Source of the DNA: Solen grandis
Lineage: Eukaryota > Mollusca > Bivalvia > Adapedonta > Solenidae
Assembly (NCBI GenBank): GCA_021229015.1
Contig: CM037783.1
Coordinates: 53,456,904 to 53,520,903 of the forward strand
DNA: 64,000 bases
Direction of reading: 5' to 3'
In this document: in pieces, positions 1 to 10,047 of the stretch
How the letters are laid out: every line of letters starts with the position of its first letter
Position numbering within the stretch: the stretch's first letter is position 1
Program-made: the position numbers and the translations under genes
The notes under the pieces: model-generated
Told to the model about the DNA's origin: nothing
What the model saw: only the letters and a program-made list of their open reading frames with translations
Databases searched by the model: none

Positions 1-1138
1 TCCTTATATTTCTGCTGACTTCAAACAATGGAATAGGTCTTTATTATGACGTCTTGTCAACTAACTCTTAATAATTGAAACCGTGTGATTTTCTTGTCAT
101 TAATTAGTCATCTTTACTTTACTTTTTTGCATATCTCTGCAAATATTTTTACATGCATGTACATTATTGGTTAAATATTATAGAGCACCCATTTCATCAA
201 ACTAGAAGACAACTCTTGGTGAATTCCAGATGTTGAGAGTTTTTTTAACTTCTTGAATGCTTCACAATGTACTAAGGTTGTATGCTACAGTTGTTTTTGT
301 TTTTTCAATAGAATTTTTTTTGATATTCACATATTTATATAAAAAGTTGCACTGAATACAAAAATGTAGAAAAAAAAATGATAGGTCACCATGCTGTTTT
401 TATACTAAGTTTGCATATCCATGGTATTAACTGTTTCTAAGAAATAGCTGAAATATAAACCTCTCATTTTAAAGAAATAACTAAATAAATCTTCTACATA
501 TAGAAGACACACAGTAAATTCATGATAGTTCAATATGTCTGCTACCCTCAGGTACTTCATTTTTACAGAAATTGACAAAAAATAATGGTATTTTTAGACG
601 GCGATAGCCGTCTAATGCTGAAGAACGAAATCAGGCCTTGCTAATTTGCATATTTTCCACAACAATTTTAACTGTACCTCTCCGCGCTTAGTGCGGATCC
701 ATGCAATGCGATTCTGCACTAACGAATACGAGTGGAATATGTTACACAGACGTTTAAATCATAACCGTAACCGCTTTTAGTGTGTTATTGTTTGTTAACA
801 TGTTTTCTTTTGCCATTATGTTGCACTGGAATCATCAGTTTTAAGCATGAAAAAAATATCCATGACATTTCTTAACCAGAACAGCAACCCATCTTACGTA
901 CATGAAGATCTACTCCTGTAAAAAGAAAAAGTAGTGCTCCGTATGTATGTATTTGGCCTAAAGTAGTCCACACAATATTTTGCATGGTGGCGAGTTAGGT
1001 TCCTCCCAGGGCATTTCTTAACTTTGAAATAGATAGGCAAACATTCTAGTATCTTAAATAATCAAATACCTGGTCAATTTCTACACATACAAAACAACAG
1101 ATAGAATTCGCTTGCACTAGAGAAAGAGAATGACCTAC
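1..1138. other. AT-rich non-coding stretch with one strong hairpin
   Basis: I see no gene here. The one clear structure is a perfect 8 bp hairpin at 595-614 (TAGACGGC, loop GATA, GCCGTCTA) directly after a T-run. That layout resembles the 5' end of the hairpin/CTTGTT elements found elsewhere in the window, but no GTCCGTC tract or matching 3' end follows, so it is only a possible eighth class. Confidence 0.4.
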
Positions 1139-1366
1139 TTAGGTATGCAGCTCTTTATGAATGAAAGGTTCATGACCTTTACTCCGGATTATTATGTTAT
1201 AAACAGAACTTCTGTAGCAACAGTGGGTGTAGTTTTTGTCGTCATGTGACTGCTTTAATAACTTCAGAAACTCTGGGTTTATAATGTTAATCCTGTCGCC
1301 GTCTCTCAGCGCATTGTGCGCTTTGATTGGAAAAGAGAGAGAAAATATATCTTCATTTTCAAACAT
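1139..1366 (-). CDS. Small unassigned ORF, 75 codons
   Basis: An open frame on the minus strand encodes 75 residues with fairly protein-like composition (mixed charged and hydrophobic residues, the stretch NPEFLKLLKQSHDD near residues 30-43, adjacent cysteines near residue 49). There is no signal peptide, no membrane segment and no family I recognise. No strong splice acceptor or promoter is visible upstream. A 75-codon frame is not remarkable by chance in 64 kb, so this may be a relic exon or nothing. Confidence 0.12.
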   Translation of the reverse strand: MFENEDIFSLSFPIKAHNALRDGDRINIINPEFLKLLKQSHDDKNYTHCCYRSSVYNIIIRSKGHEPFIHKELHT

Positions 1367-1910
1367 TTTTTAACTATTGCAGAAAAACTCTGTAATAGAT
1401 TCTTTTCATTTTTCTTGTAAATATTCTTTAATGATTGCTTGATAAAAACAATGAAAAAAAAGTGTAGGTCACTGAATTCATATTTGAGCTATTTGGCTAT
1501 TTCTATGGTAACTGTCCAAACAAAGTTCAAAATCTATTAAACATACTCAGTTCATTTCACATTTAATAAACTATTTGAAAGGGAATGATAAAATACAAAC
1601 AGATGTCATACCATGCTGACATTGTGACAGCTTATATCCAAACATTTCAAGAATCTGAAATATGCTACTTAACATGTCGGTGACATTGCGGTGGTAAATT
1701 GTAACATACACCCTTAAGAATGTATGTCAGGTGTGTTAAGATAATCAGTTGTCATTTGTACAACATACTGGGACTTAAATGATTTTTTTGTATGAAAGAT
1801 TTAAAGTGTAGCATTTGTAACTGGCTATGTGTACAGCTTTACTCGGTTTTGGGATGCAATTTTTTTCTTGTAACATCCAGTGAAATATCATGTCACAAAA
1901 TCGCTTGACT
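1367..1910. other. AT-rich non-coding stretch
   Basis: I see no gene, no repeat shared with the rest of the window and no strong secondary structure. Confidence 0.5.
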
Positions 1911-2214
1911 GGTCCTGGTGGCTGAGTGGTTAGAGCATCTGTCCCGAAATCGGGAGGTCGTGGGTTCGATCAGCAGCTGTGACATACCAAAGTCATAAAA
2001 AATGGTACTGGTATAACTCCATTGCTTTGAGCTCAGCATAAAAGGGTAGTTCTAGGACTGGTTGGCCCAGTGTCAGGATAATGTGACTGGGTGTGGTATC
2101 ATGCCACATGTCTACGGCATGATACTGCAGTGTGACAGCACCATATCTGTCTCAAGTAGACGTCATCTCCAAATGACTAAAATACTGTTGGTAGGATATT
2201 AAATTCAACAAACA
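1911..2214 (+). repeat. tRNA-headed SINE, family A, full length
   Basis: The 5' head has a box A-like stretch (TGGCTGAGTGGTTAGAGC) and a box B-like stretch (GTGGGTTCGATC) about 30 bases later, the internal RNA polymerase III promoter of tRNA-derived SINEs. A non-tRNA body follows (GTCAGGATAATGTGACTGGG, then a pair of inverted CATGCC/GGCATG segments), ending in an ACAA-rich tail. The same body recurs at 3676, 27839, 42895, 44014, 52906 and 57637. It is not a functional tRNA gene because the 3' half does not fold as a tRNA. Confidence 0.85.
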
Positions 2215-2332
2215 AAATTGCTTTATTCAACAGGTCTGATTGCAGTGATAACATCAGACCGGAACAAAACTACAGTAAGGCAAACAGGGGTGTTAACAAA
2301 GCTGACCACACTGTTTCTTGCTGTATTTTCAG

Positions 2333-2432
2333 GAAGACTAGCGAAGAAAAAGCCACAAGTGAGAGGACAGCTACAGCTCATTCTGTGGAAGAGGACCTAC
2401 GTCTACGAAGGGACATCCAGTCCTCATATACG
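2333..2432 (+). CDS. Candidate internal exon of an unidentified plus-strand gene
   Basis: A strong pyrimidine tract and AG (2314-2332) precede a 100 bp open block that ends at a GT (GTTTGT, a weak donor). Two frames are open. The frame starting at 2334 gives a charged, disordered-looking peptide that includes EEKATSERTATAHSVEEDLR and ends in phase 0. The frame starting at 2332 gives a basic peptide including RLAKKKPQVRGQLQLILWKR. The first has the more typical composition for a disordered linker and would join in phase to the candidate exon at 17345. I recognise no domain. The call rests on the acceptor and composition only. Confidence 0.33.
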
Positions 2433-3675
2433 GTTTGTTACTCTTTCTATGATCATTTGCCCTAAAAAAAAATTATCATTATACACCCTGAGATACAAAA
2501 TTTACCAGGGGCTATATTGGAGTCATGTCTGTTAGTCTTTGGACTTGAGATTTGTCCACAGTATTTTTCAGCTAGCTTTTGTAGTGCAATTTAGATTAAA
2601 ATTATCAATCACACCAATTATAAATTGGTACAGATTCTAACCCCATCTGTCTGTCTATCTAACCATGTTGAATGGTGCTTATGATGATTATACATCTTCT
2701 GAAGGACATCCATTTGGTAGGAGTCTTTATTCTGTCATTGTGTGGATTAAAGTATTCTATCCACCTTTAAATATAATCATGGTCCTTCAAATGCTTAAAA
2801 AGTGCATTGCAGATACAAGCATCTACTGATTTTGAGTTAAAGCTATTTTGCTCAAAGTCTATGGCAGCTTGCATTTATTATGAAATTCCCACAATCACTT
2901 GACCATGATCACAATTTAATGATGAATGGATTACCTTTAAAAGCAAATTTATCTACCTGGTATTTGTGTGTTGCATCCTTCAGCTATGTCAAGACTATCT
3001 CTGACATGGTTACAGTGAGTAACTGTGACAAGACAGTATCTTGGGGTATTCAGCATCTTCAATGATAGTTGATAATCAAACATTTTGACCCTTATCCTTT
3101 TATAGAGTTTATATATGATTATTGACGCAGCGTAGAAACACGGCATCTGTCTGGAATAGGTTTTGAATTTGGCCATGGAGCCGCATAGTCGAAAAAAGGG
3201 GCAACCACCATTATTTTGTAAAATAAAACTTTGTAATATGTTTGAAATAAAACTTTATGATTCATAAAATTTGTTTCAGACATAATACATAGTTTTATAT
3301 TTATTTCGGATATTTTTGGCAAAAGGTTTATCATTGCCTTGTAGAAATATTTAGACTAACTTACAGTTATTAAATAATACTTGCACATGTTATTAAAATA
3401 TTCTGAAATGGCTTTGCTGTACTTCAAAAATATGCGCAGTGTCTTTGCCCCTGCAAATTGGGGCCTTCACAGCCATGGTTAACCATGGTCACCCAGACAT
3501 GGTAAACCATGGTTTATGCATGGTTTTACATTTTGCTAAATGGCACCAGGTACAATCAAAGCGCTGAAGGCACTGAAGTTGTGTGTGTCTCATGTGGAAG
3601 AGGGTTTGAAGAGAGCTGCAGTGTAACTTAGTTTTTGCCAAATATCAGACTTGTATTAAAATAATAAACTATTGT
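2433..3675. other. Probable intron, with a possible 31 bp microexon
   Basis: AT-rich sequence with no long frame. At 2984-3014 a 31 bp block sits between a good acceptor (GCATCCTTCAG) and a consensus donor (GTGAGT). It can encode YVKTISDMVT in the frame ending at phase 0, but it fits only the less protein-like frame of the 2333 exon. CCATGG-rich DNA occupies 3465-3530. Confidence 0.3.
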
Positions 3676-3905
3676 AAAAAAATGGTACTGTTATAGCTGC
3701 CTTGCTTGGCGCTTAGCATTTAGGGGTAGTTGCTGGACTGGTTTGCCAGGTGTCAGGATAATGTGACTGGGTGTGGTATCATGCCACATGTCTACGGCAT
3801 GATACTGCAGTGTGGCAGCACTATATATCTGTCTCAAGTAGACATCATCTCCATATGACTGAAATACTGCTGGTGGGATGTTAAACTAAACAAACAAACA
3901 AACAA
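3676..3905 (+). repeat. SINE family A, 5'-truncated copy
   Basis: This copy lacks the tRNA head and starts in the body just upstream of the shared AAATGGTACTGTTATAG segment. It keeps the body motif GTCAGGATAATGTGACTGGG and ends in a clean (AAAC)n tail at 3885-3904, as expected from incomplete reverse transcription. Confidence 0.85.
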
Positions 3906-4714
3906 TAAATGATTGTTCATTGTAGGTATAGAAATAGGGAGAGTAAGAGTGGCAACGTGCAAATTGTTAACAGTCTGATAAAACAAATGGTGATAAAACA
4001 AATGGTGCATTCATCTTTAATTTCTTGTAATGATCATGTTAACACAACATTAAAGCGGAGTTATTGGCACTGCACGAAAATTTGACCACTGTTTATTAAA
4101 GTTACTTTGATAAACAAAAGAAATGCGACAATACTGCTCTCTTAGCACTATCAGCACTTTGATTGTACTACTGAGCGACGGCACAGTTTCTATTTATAGA
4201 TGCAAATCAGTGGCTCCATACTGTGTCCTAGTAACTTCTGATAGCAGATATATACAAATGTCAGCCATTCCATAGAGCAACAAATAACCCCTGGAGGTAT
4301 CTCAATGTATCTGAGATAGCTTAATGTGATTATAAGTAAGTTATGCGGATTTGTATCGGAATTCAAGCTTTATATTATCTATATGGACTATTGTAACACC
4401 ACTTAATAACCAAAACCTGCACATCTACCATCCAACACCTTTGTATCGAAAGAAACTATACTCTTCCGCATGGTAAAGTGAAAATTACGCAACATCACAG
4501 GGAAAATGGTTTATTTGTGCTTTTATGCTACATATAATTATTGTTTTTCCGTAACTATGTATTTTTTACTCAGAATTGAGTTTTCAACACTTTGGCTGAA
4601 TCTCAGCATACCTGTGTTGTAGAATTCTTTTCAATCATTTGATCATTTACACAAAATTAAAGAGGTTATTCGGTTTTAATGTAGAGAATTGGACCCTCAG
4701 AATGTAGGTACTAT
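3906..4714. other. AT-rich non-coding stretch
   Basis: I see no gene or shared repeat. A short direct repeat (GATAAAACAAATGGTG twice) lies at about 3976-4007. Confidence 0.45.
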
Positions 4715-5155
4715 AACCATGCTTGGTTGTAGACCATGGTCAAGCAGTGGTCAAAGAATGATAGACATGGTGATATAAAATGACCACAAATACCCAGCCA
4801 TGGTTGACCAGGTTTTCACCATGATTGACAAGGGTCTTAACAACTACAACAATTGGCACCCAAGGCCAACCCTGGTCAGCCATGGTTAACTGTGGTTATA
4901 AAAATAACTATGTTCAGTAATATAATAACCATGGTCTGTATTGGTGTAACCATGGTTGCTTTTTAATAACCATGGTCTGACAATTGCCAACCATGGTAAG
5001 TATGTCATCAGATAAGTCAGCCATGGCCAGCCTGGATTTCTATTGATGACCATTGGTGATTCAAGATGCAAACCACTTCTAACCATGGTTCAACCATGGT
5101 TGGTGATTCTTATCTTGGTCTGACCATGGGAAAGCATGGTCAGCCATGACCATAT
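4715..5155. repeat. Irregular cluster of CCATGG palindromes
   Basis: About ten CCATGG sites, most in the context ACCATGGT or AACCATGGTT, occur in 440 bp without a fixed period. Chance expectation for a 6-mer in this length is about 0.1. Degenerate forms (ACCATGCT, ACATGGTG, ACCATTGG) fill the gaps, so this looks like a decayed simple-palindrome repeat. A smaller cluster of the same motif is at 3465-3530. A 66-codon minus-strand frame across the cluster is an artefact. Confidence 0.75.
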
Positions 5156-5420
5156 TTTGCTTTTCATCAAAATAAGTCTTGTTATGTCAATATGAGAAGA
5201 ATTTAAATTTCACTTTAATGGATTTGATAACCTTTTAACCCTTAAACTCACATAAGCATGCTTTAACATCTTAGCAAACAGAGCAGAACCAGATCAGACT
5301 GATCAGGGTCTCCTATGATTGCTCAAACAAAATTGTAGATCCCATTCTTCACAGTCTGGGCAGCAAAGAAAAATCCATTGTTTTGCATTGTTTAATACCA
5401 TTTAAAGTTCAGTATATTGA

Positions 5421-5646
5421 TTTGTAGTCCCCTTTCAGTGTTTCCGGCTGGAAATCTGGATCCCACAATAACAAACGTTTAAGATAATATTATAAAACTT
5501 GGTATATGAACAGATGGCAGTATGGAGATTCTGCACATCACTTTGTTTTTTTTTCTCAGACCAAAATCCTGGATTTGTGTAAGGGAAAAATTATGTACCT
5601 AACAGGAGGGGACTAATATGTTGCGTGCAACACCAGTTGTTTGTTT
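5421..5646 (+). mobile_element. Class IV hairpin/CTTGTT element, short copy
   Basis: It starts with TAGTCCCC after a short T-run and ends with AGGAGGGGACTA (echo of the 5' stem), a GTTGC-gt-GCAAC hairpin, and ACCAGTTGTTTGTT. The layout matches the copies at 13376, 16568 and 44589. The core is only about 120 bp, so this is essentially one tandem unit between the termini. Confidence 0.75.
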
Positions 5647-6534
5647 ATAAAGTCATAAATTTGTATATGAATATTATCAAGGTGGTGGGTGAAATCACTC
5701 CTTTTCAATTAATGAAATACCAGAGAATCTTGGGACACTTCTTTTGTCTAATTCCTTACAGAAAATAGTTTTGAAGGTCAAGGTCACTGAGTCTAAAAAT
5801 AGAAAACTGAAGGTGTGAGTTTGTTTGATCAATTACAACATATCACAATTGCAGGGTTCTTCATCTCCTGCAATGAAAGCTTTAGTTTTCTTTTCATTTG
5901 CTGGCTTGTAATATTGGACAAATTGGACAAACCAACATGTCCAAGAATTATTTTTTGTCTCCATGAACCTGTCACTTTTGATTCATCGCACTTGATGCAA
6001 TATTATCATGACAGCCAGATTCAGGGAGATGAGTTTTGAAAGAAAAAACATGGACATTTCCCAAAGTTTCCAGCTGTGTTAATCCTTCCATTTTCAAAAG
6101 CAAACAAATTGCTATTTTTTCAAAATTAAGTAACCTGGAGATGTCAAAATCATTTTGAAAAAATCCCTGTGGAATTCAACAGGAGCATGGAAAATAATAA
6201 AATAATAGGATATCAACATGATGCTGTGATTGTGATATTTGTGTGGTACTTGGTGTGGGTGGAGACAGGATTGCCCAAGAAAACCCATGTCTTCAGACAG
6301 ATTATCACCTATTCTTTCACATTAATCAAAGCGTTACAATGCACTGATAGACTGTCGGTGAAATAGTTATAATTCTATTTCCAGAGTTAACTTGTTAGAG
6401 GCAAAGGTCATTTGAAGCCAAAAACTCTACACATTTTCCTGTAATCAAGTTACTAGTCATCTGAACTAGCTCTTTGTTTCATGATAATCCTGCCATCAGT
6501 CTCTGAGTTCTTTGATTTGTTTTTTTATGATATA
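5647..6534. other. AT-rich non-coding stretch
   Basis: No gene is supported. The motif AAGGTCAAGGTCACTG followed by CTAAAAATAG at about 5775-5802 is shared with the tandem core at 44.9-45.5 kb, so a fragment of that core is present. Confidence 0.45.
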
Positions 6535-7454
6535 CACTGTAAACTCCTTATAACGCTCCTCGGAACAACGCTGTATCCAATGTAACGCGGATGTCAATGG
6601 ACCCCTTTTTTTTTTTTGGAAAAAAATAGCAATTTTCGTATTTTTCGTATGTATCATTCTATTGTAGCCGCCATTTTTGTTTACAAACAGCGGTTTCTGG
6701 TTATCCGCCGATTACCTGATACGTGTTAGTTTCTCTCGCTGTAGGCTGAAAACCAGTCACACTAGTACACTTAGGTGCGTGAACAATGGTAAACTGTCAT
6801 AAGTCAAACAGTTAAGAAGCCAATATCGGCTATTTTTCCCCCGACTTACCTACAGTTTGCCAGAGCCACGAGACGTGAACAGCAACAGCAGAGGAAATTG
6901 ACTGATTTTTTCAAACGAGACGGCCGTGGCAGCAATTAGAACAAGTAAATGGGAAAAAAAAGAACTCTGGTACATGTGTTGCATTTTTTTATGTTTTATT
7001 TATGAATTTTTCATTAAATTTACCAATACATATGCGATATATACATATGAAACAAATAAAATAATGCAAACATATACGACTCGTTTCTTGAGTTATTCTC
7101 ACGCTATCCTGTTTTTCATGCTATCACCGATTGTCGTTAAATCTGAAATGGAAATGAAACATCTTTCTTTTTGGACTAATAAAGATACACATTCTTATGG
7201 TAAGATCTATGTTAATAAATATATAAATTAACACACATTTTGATACGGAGCACAATAAGAATAAGACAGAAACTGACCACCGATTTTACCGGTACAGTGT
7301 AAGCGGGTGGGTGGGGGATGGCTTTACTCGATATAGCATACAGTATAAGTGGATGGAGGGGGATTTTAACCTGAAATAGCAATAACGCGGATTCACATAG
7401 AGCGCGGATCACCACCTTGGACCCCCAAACCCGCGTTATAAAGAGTTTACAGTG
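6535..7454 (+). mobile_element. Pogo/Tigger-like DNA transposon, deletion derivative (920 bp)
   Basis: The ends are inverted repeats of about 22 bp (CACTGTAAACTCCTTATAAC at the left; the right end reads as its reverse complement with one or two changes), flanked on both sides by TA. This is the termini and target-site pattern of the Tc1/mariner-pogo superfamily. The interior keeps a transposase C-terminus (6793-6939) but no catalytic domain, so it is non-autonomous. The right third is C- and G-rich and contains further short inverted copies of the terminal GCGTTAT motif. Confidence 0.8.
6793..6939 (+). pseudogene. C-terminal relic of a pogo-like transposase
   Basis: An open frame runs from just after a TAA at 6790 to TAG at 6937-6939, about 48 codons. 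It ends in QQQQRKLTDFFKRDGRGSN. The segment QRKLTDFF fits the PCNA-interacting (PIP) box QxxLxxFF, and pogo transposase is known to bind PCNA through a C-terminal PIP box. The catalytic DDD region and DNA-binding domains are missing. It lies inside a TA-flanked element, which supports the assignment. The upstream border of homology is not visible. Confidence 0.6.
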
Positions 7455-8010
7455 TATGTAGTGCTGCAGTTCCATTCATAAATTGCATACCTAAGGAAGT
7501 TATGACCTTTCGATCTCGCATTGAATTGAAATGCTACTGAGCACAGAGGGATATAGTACAGTGATATTGGCAGTGGTAATTATGCAAATCAACGATGCCT
7601 GCCTTTGTTTATGGGTATATAAGACTGTTTACCACCAGTCTAAAAATGGCATACTTGACCAAGAATAGTACCTGGGTTGCTATGGTAAAAAGCAGATACA
7701 TTATCTGGACAGCTGCTTGTTACTCCTTACCTTACTGATTAATGCAATGTATGGTGTAGTATTCGTACATTTTGACAGTCTATTAAGGGAAGTCCGCTGA
7801 CACTTTATTCTCTAGAAAAGGAGATATTAATTAGGGAAGAAGGAGAGGAGATGCCCATCACAACACAGGGGTCCATTGATTCTGGCTAAGAGGCTAGAGG
7901 ATTCCTGCTGAGGGGACGCAGAATCCAATTAAAGACGTTGCTATAGTTTCTATTGTCAGACACAAGTAAATTTTACATAATCACTGGTAATTCAAATATA
8001 ACAGTTTTGC
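7455..8010. other. Non-coding stretch
   Basis: No gene is supported. A short acceptor-like block followed by an open frame (about 7822-7893, KEILIREEGEEM...) has no credible donor, so I do not call it. Confidence 0.4.
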
Positions 8011-8205
8011 ACACAGATAATTAACTCTTTTATGAATTTTCTTCTGCAGGGCTTTATCAAAAATTACCATAAAATACAACTGCACTACATTTTTGCATTT
8101 TGCTTGGTTTTGGTCAGAAGGCAGTAATGTAGTGCTGTTGTTTTCATCGTGATTTTTGATAAAGCCCTGTGGGAAAAGGTTCATAAGAGTTGTTTATCTG
8201 TGTGT
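8011..8205. mobile_element. Foldback element, about 195 bp
   Basis: Nearly the whole unit is an imperfect palindrome. The left arm begins ACACAGATAA and contains GGGCTTTATCAAAAATTA; the right arm contains the reverse complement (GATTTTTGATAAAGCCC) and ends TTATCTGTGT. Arms of about 85 bp flank a central spacer of about 25 bp. This is the structure of a small MITE or foldback element; no coding capacity is present. Confidence 0.75.
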
Positions 8206-8390
8206 TTAACATTGCTCTCTATATGGAGCTTTAAGTAATACAAAAGTTTTGGTTTAAATAAGAACAATACTAGATGATGGAAAAGTTAAGATCGAAAAAA
8301 AGGGTTGCATGTTATTTTTAACATGCAAAGTTTTTGTGTTGTGTTGTCAGCTGCAATAACATTTATATATTACTTACACATTTACTAATA
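8206..8390. other. Short AT-rich spacer
   Basis: No feature is visible apart from the TA at 8389-8390 that flanks the next element. Confidence 0.4.
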
Positions 8391-8666
8391 CAGTGAAACC
8401 TCGTTAGTCCGGGCTCCATTATTCCGGAAACCTCGTCATCCGGACACTTTTCTCTTGGAACGGATTTCCACAACGTAAAAATGATTCGATAATACGGAAA
8501 TTCGCGTTCGGATCCGGACATCCATTTTGGGAACCAATCTTCCATTTGCTATTTAAAATAACTCGATAATCCGGGTACCAGTTCAGACTGGATTTCCCAC
8601 CTACTATTTTTAGACATCATTCGGACTACTCTTTGCGCGTGACTGTTATAGAAGTGTCACCTGCAG
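8391..8666 (+). mobile_element. Tigger-like element, left end, cut by assembly gap
   Basis: The sequence CAGTGAAACCTCGTTAGTCC directly after a TA matches the terminal pattern of Tigger/pogo elements (CAGT..AACCTCG..). Repeated CCGGA/TCCGG motifs in the next 200 bp are typical of this end. The 100-N gap begins at 8667 and no matching right end is found after it, so the element is either truncated or its remainder is in the gap. Confidence 0.7.
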
Positions 8667-8766
8667 NNNNNNNNNNNNNNNNNNNNNNNNNNNNNNNNNN
8701 NNNNNNNNNNNNNNNNNNNNNNNNNNNNNNNNNNNNNNNNNNNNNNNNNNNNNNNNNNNNNNNNNN
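8667..8766. other. Assembly gap (100 N)
   Basis: Exactly 100 N, the usual placeholder for a gap of unknown size. It interrupts a Tigger-like element. Confidence 0.99.
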
Positions 8767-8992
8767 ATAGAACCAAACATTGAGTTTAAATTAAATGAGG
8801 TGTTGCTGGCCCATAATATTGAGCTATCTGCCTATTTTTTTTTCTAAGTTAAAGCTGGAGGCTAAAACTTGTATGACTATTAGAATCATGTCATGTCAAG
8901 ATTCGGAAAAGGAAGGTATGATAACTTAGTGTGGCAAGAGATATTTAGCTAACCCTGGGCACAAGCCTTTTTGGATTATTGAATGACCAGGG
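8767..8992. other. Short non-coding spacer
   Basis: No gene or repeat recognised. Confidence 0.4.
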
Positions 8993-9436
8993 TTTTTATG
9001 CTCCCTGAAAGAAGAGCATATAGTTGCCACTTTGTCCGTCTGTCCGTTCATTTTGTTTGTCTGTCTCTTATAATTTTGTCCAGAGCATAACACAAAAACT
9101 ATAAGAGGTATCAAGATGAAACTTCATAGGTAGATAGATCTCAATGAGGAGAAGTGCAGTGTACAAGAACCATAACTCTGTTTTGCATAATTTAGGAGTA
9201 ATTGCCCTTTGTTATTTTTATGCCCCCGAGATCTTTGATCGGGGGCATATTGTTTATGCCCTGTTTGTTTATTTGTCAGCAACTTTAACATTGACACATT
9301 GACCATAACTTGAAAACTATAAGTTATTAGCTTGAAACTTCATACATAGATAGAACGCAACTCGGGGACGTGACTAAGAACCATAACTCTACCTGGCCCA
9401 GTTTTTTAATTATCTCCCCTTTTTATTATTTTTTTT

Positions 9437-10047
9437 AAGCTCACCTGGCACAAAGTGTCAAGATGAGCTTTTGGGACCAGCCTTTGTCCGATGTCCGCTG
9501 TTGTGAGTCGTCAGTCATCAACAATTTACTTAAAAATCTTCTTCTCTGAAGCTACTGATGGGAAAGTGATCAAACTTTGCAAGGATGTTCCTAAGGTGAT
9601 CTCATATAAAAATTGTTCAAATAGTTCAGGTCTGTTGCATAATTTAGGTCACATTTGCTAAATATAGATTTTTAAAAGTGAAGTCTTAAAAAATCTTCTT
9701 CTCTGAAACCACAAGGCCTAAAGCTTTGATATTTGGTGTGTAGCATTGTCTAGTGGATATCTACCAAGTTTGTTCAGATCATGACCTGGGATTAAAAAAT
9801 TGGCCCCACCCCAGGGTCACATGATTGAACAAAGGCTAAAATAGGAAAAAACTTGAAAAATCTTCTTGTCAGAAACCACAAGGCCTGGAATTTAGATATT
9901 TGGTATGTAACATGGGCTAATAGACCTCTACCAAGTTTGTTCAAATCATGGCCCTTGGGTCAAAATAGGCCCTGCCCAAGGAGTCACTTGATTTTACATA
10001 GCCTAATGATACCAAGTGAGCGTTCCAGGGCCATTATGGCCCTTTTG
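9437..10047 (+). mobile_element. Class I element (I-a)
   Basis: It begins AGCTCACCTGGCAC with a 5' hairpin (AGCTCA...TGAGCT), then units containing CTTCTTCTCTGAAACCACAA, and ends with the stem echo AAGTGAGCG, the hairpin AGGGCCA-tta-TGGCCCT and TTTTGTT. Its last bases abut the first bases of the next element. The same unit type (AACCACAAGGCCT) fills the class I copy at 20083. Confidence 0.8.

Noticed and set aside
1911..1985. tRNA gene
   Set aside because: Box A and box B are present but the 3' half does not form a tRNA; the same head occurs in several SINE copies.
7822..7893. Exon-like block KEILIREEGEEM
   Set aside because: Acceptor is fair but there is no usable donor and the frame stops soon after.
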